A stretch of DNA of 50,817 bases, from positions 1-50,817 of the forward strand of contig JAIKWH010000033.1 in NCBI GenBank assembly GCA_024684955.1, read 5' to 3'. The translations under genes and the position numbers were made by a program. The notes beneath the pieces were generated by a model. The model was not told where the DNA came from and did no database searches. It saw nothing but the letters and a program-made list of their open reading frames with translations. This document shows, one piece after another, positions 50,564-50,817 of this stretch. This DNA comes from Pseudobutyrivibrio sp. (GTDB lineage Bacteria > Bacillota > Clostridia > Lachnospirales > Lachnospiraceae). How positions within the stretch are numbered: the stretch's first letter is position 1; each line of letters opens with the position of its first letter.

Positions 50564-50817
50564 ATGGTAGAAACAAAAGAAGTAATTGAGAAAGTAATAC
50601 TGGTGGCTGTGTGCACAGGGGAAGAGGCTGGGACCAAGGATTCTCTGGCAGAGTTAAAGGACCTATGCAAGACTGCAGGGGCTGAGGTGGTAGGCTATGT
50701 CATGCAAAACCTGGAGAGGTTTAACCCTGCTACCTATGTGGGCACAGGCAAGGTGGAAGAAATCAAGGATTTGATCTGGGAAAAGGAGGCCACAGGCATA
50801 GTCTGTGACGACGAACT
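50564..50817 (+). CDS. hflX: GTPase HflX, N-terminal part (runs off the window)
   Basis: The last 254 bases encode 84 residues matching the N-terminal domain of HflX: VILVAVCTGEEAGTKDSLAELKDLCKTAGAEV (split here across residues 11-42), VGYVMQNLERFNPATYVGTGKV and CDDEL at the edge. HflX is a ribosome-associated GTPase that splits stalled ribosomes. The GTPase domain is beyond the window. An in-frame TAG just before the ATG fixes the start. The nearest Shine-Dalgarno AGGAG is 27 nt upstream, with a hairpin between. Confidence 0.88.
   Translation, partial: MVETKEVIEKVILVAVCTGEEAGTKDSLAELKDLCKTAGAEVVGYVMQNLERFNPATYVGTGKVEEIKDLIWEKEATGIVCDDE

Noticed and set aside
1..50817. CRISPR array, insertion sequence or prophage
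   Set aside because: No regularly spaced long identical repeats, transposase, integrase or phage structural gene was seen. The only tandem array is the short degenerate one at 7264-7342.

Overview
The window looks like chromosome of an anaerobic, low-to-moderate G+C Clostridia bacterium, most likely a Lachnospiraceae member of the Butyrivibrio/Pseudobutyrivibrio kind. This is an inference. It rests on strong AGGAGG-type ribosome binding sites, intrinsic terminators, an Ech-type [NiFe] hydrogenase beside sugar-fermentation genes, a superoxide reductase, a class-2-like isoleucyl-tRNA synthetase and a TPP riboswitch in front of thiT. No phage, transposase, integrase, CRISPR array or plasmid gene was recognised; the region reads as core chromosome.

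Layout. 1-1380: 3' end of a 23S rRNA with no 5S gene after it, then nine tRNA genes plus a decayed tRNA-Asn copy, closed by a terminator. 1.6-7.1 kb: small genes (DUF1653, MIF-like tautomerase, ElaA-like acetyltransferase), a structured leader, hypA, a 953-residue multi-[4Fe-4S] GltD-like flavoprotein, a small helical protein and a PNPOx-like protein. 7.3-14.6 kb: a LacI-type regulator and a disaccharide module (ABC binding protein, two permeases, GH65 phosphorylase, beta-phosphoglucomutase). 14.6-20.4 kb: superoxide reductase, hypB, a small membrane protein, a divergent LytTR regulator/hybrid kinase pair and a DUF4190 protein. 20.5-28.2 kb: ileS, glycogen phosphorylase, a CPBP protease and a calcium-loop protein. 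28.3-38.9 kb: a membrane-anchored sugar-binding sensor, LytS-like kinase and YesN-like regulator, followed by two lipoprotein sugar-binding proteins, a two-domain ABC ATPase and two paralogous permeases. 39.1-49.0 kb: echABCDEF followed by hypF, hypC, hypD and hypE. 49.1-50.8 kb: a CheY-like protein with an insertion, thiT with its riboswitch, and the start of hflX.

How the genes fit together. The GH65 operon would import a disaccharide and split it with phosphate, giving beta-glucose-1-phosphate and then glucose-6-phosphate without spending ATP on that glucose; glycogen phosphorylase uses the same phosphorolytic principle. The second transporter imports monosaccharides under what looks like a XylFII-LytS-YesN type three-component sensor. 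Reducing power from sugar fermentation can leave through the membrane hydrogenase Ech (ferredoxin to H2 with ion pumping). All six Hyp maturation proteins are in the window but at three sites: hypA near 3 kb, hypB near 15 kb, and hypFCDE directly after ech. EchE already ends at its nickel-binding motif, so no maturation endopeptidase would be needed, and none is seen.

The most interesting items are the sensor/transporter locus with three binding proteins and two permeases, a 20-nt-spaced direct repeat before its main binding-protein gene, a possible attenuator before hypA, a five-copy 16-nt repeat before the LacI-type gene, and a tiny leader ORF before ech.
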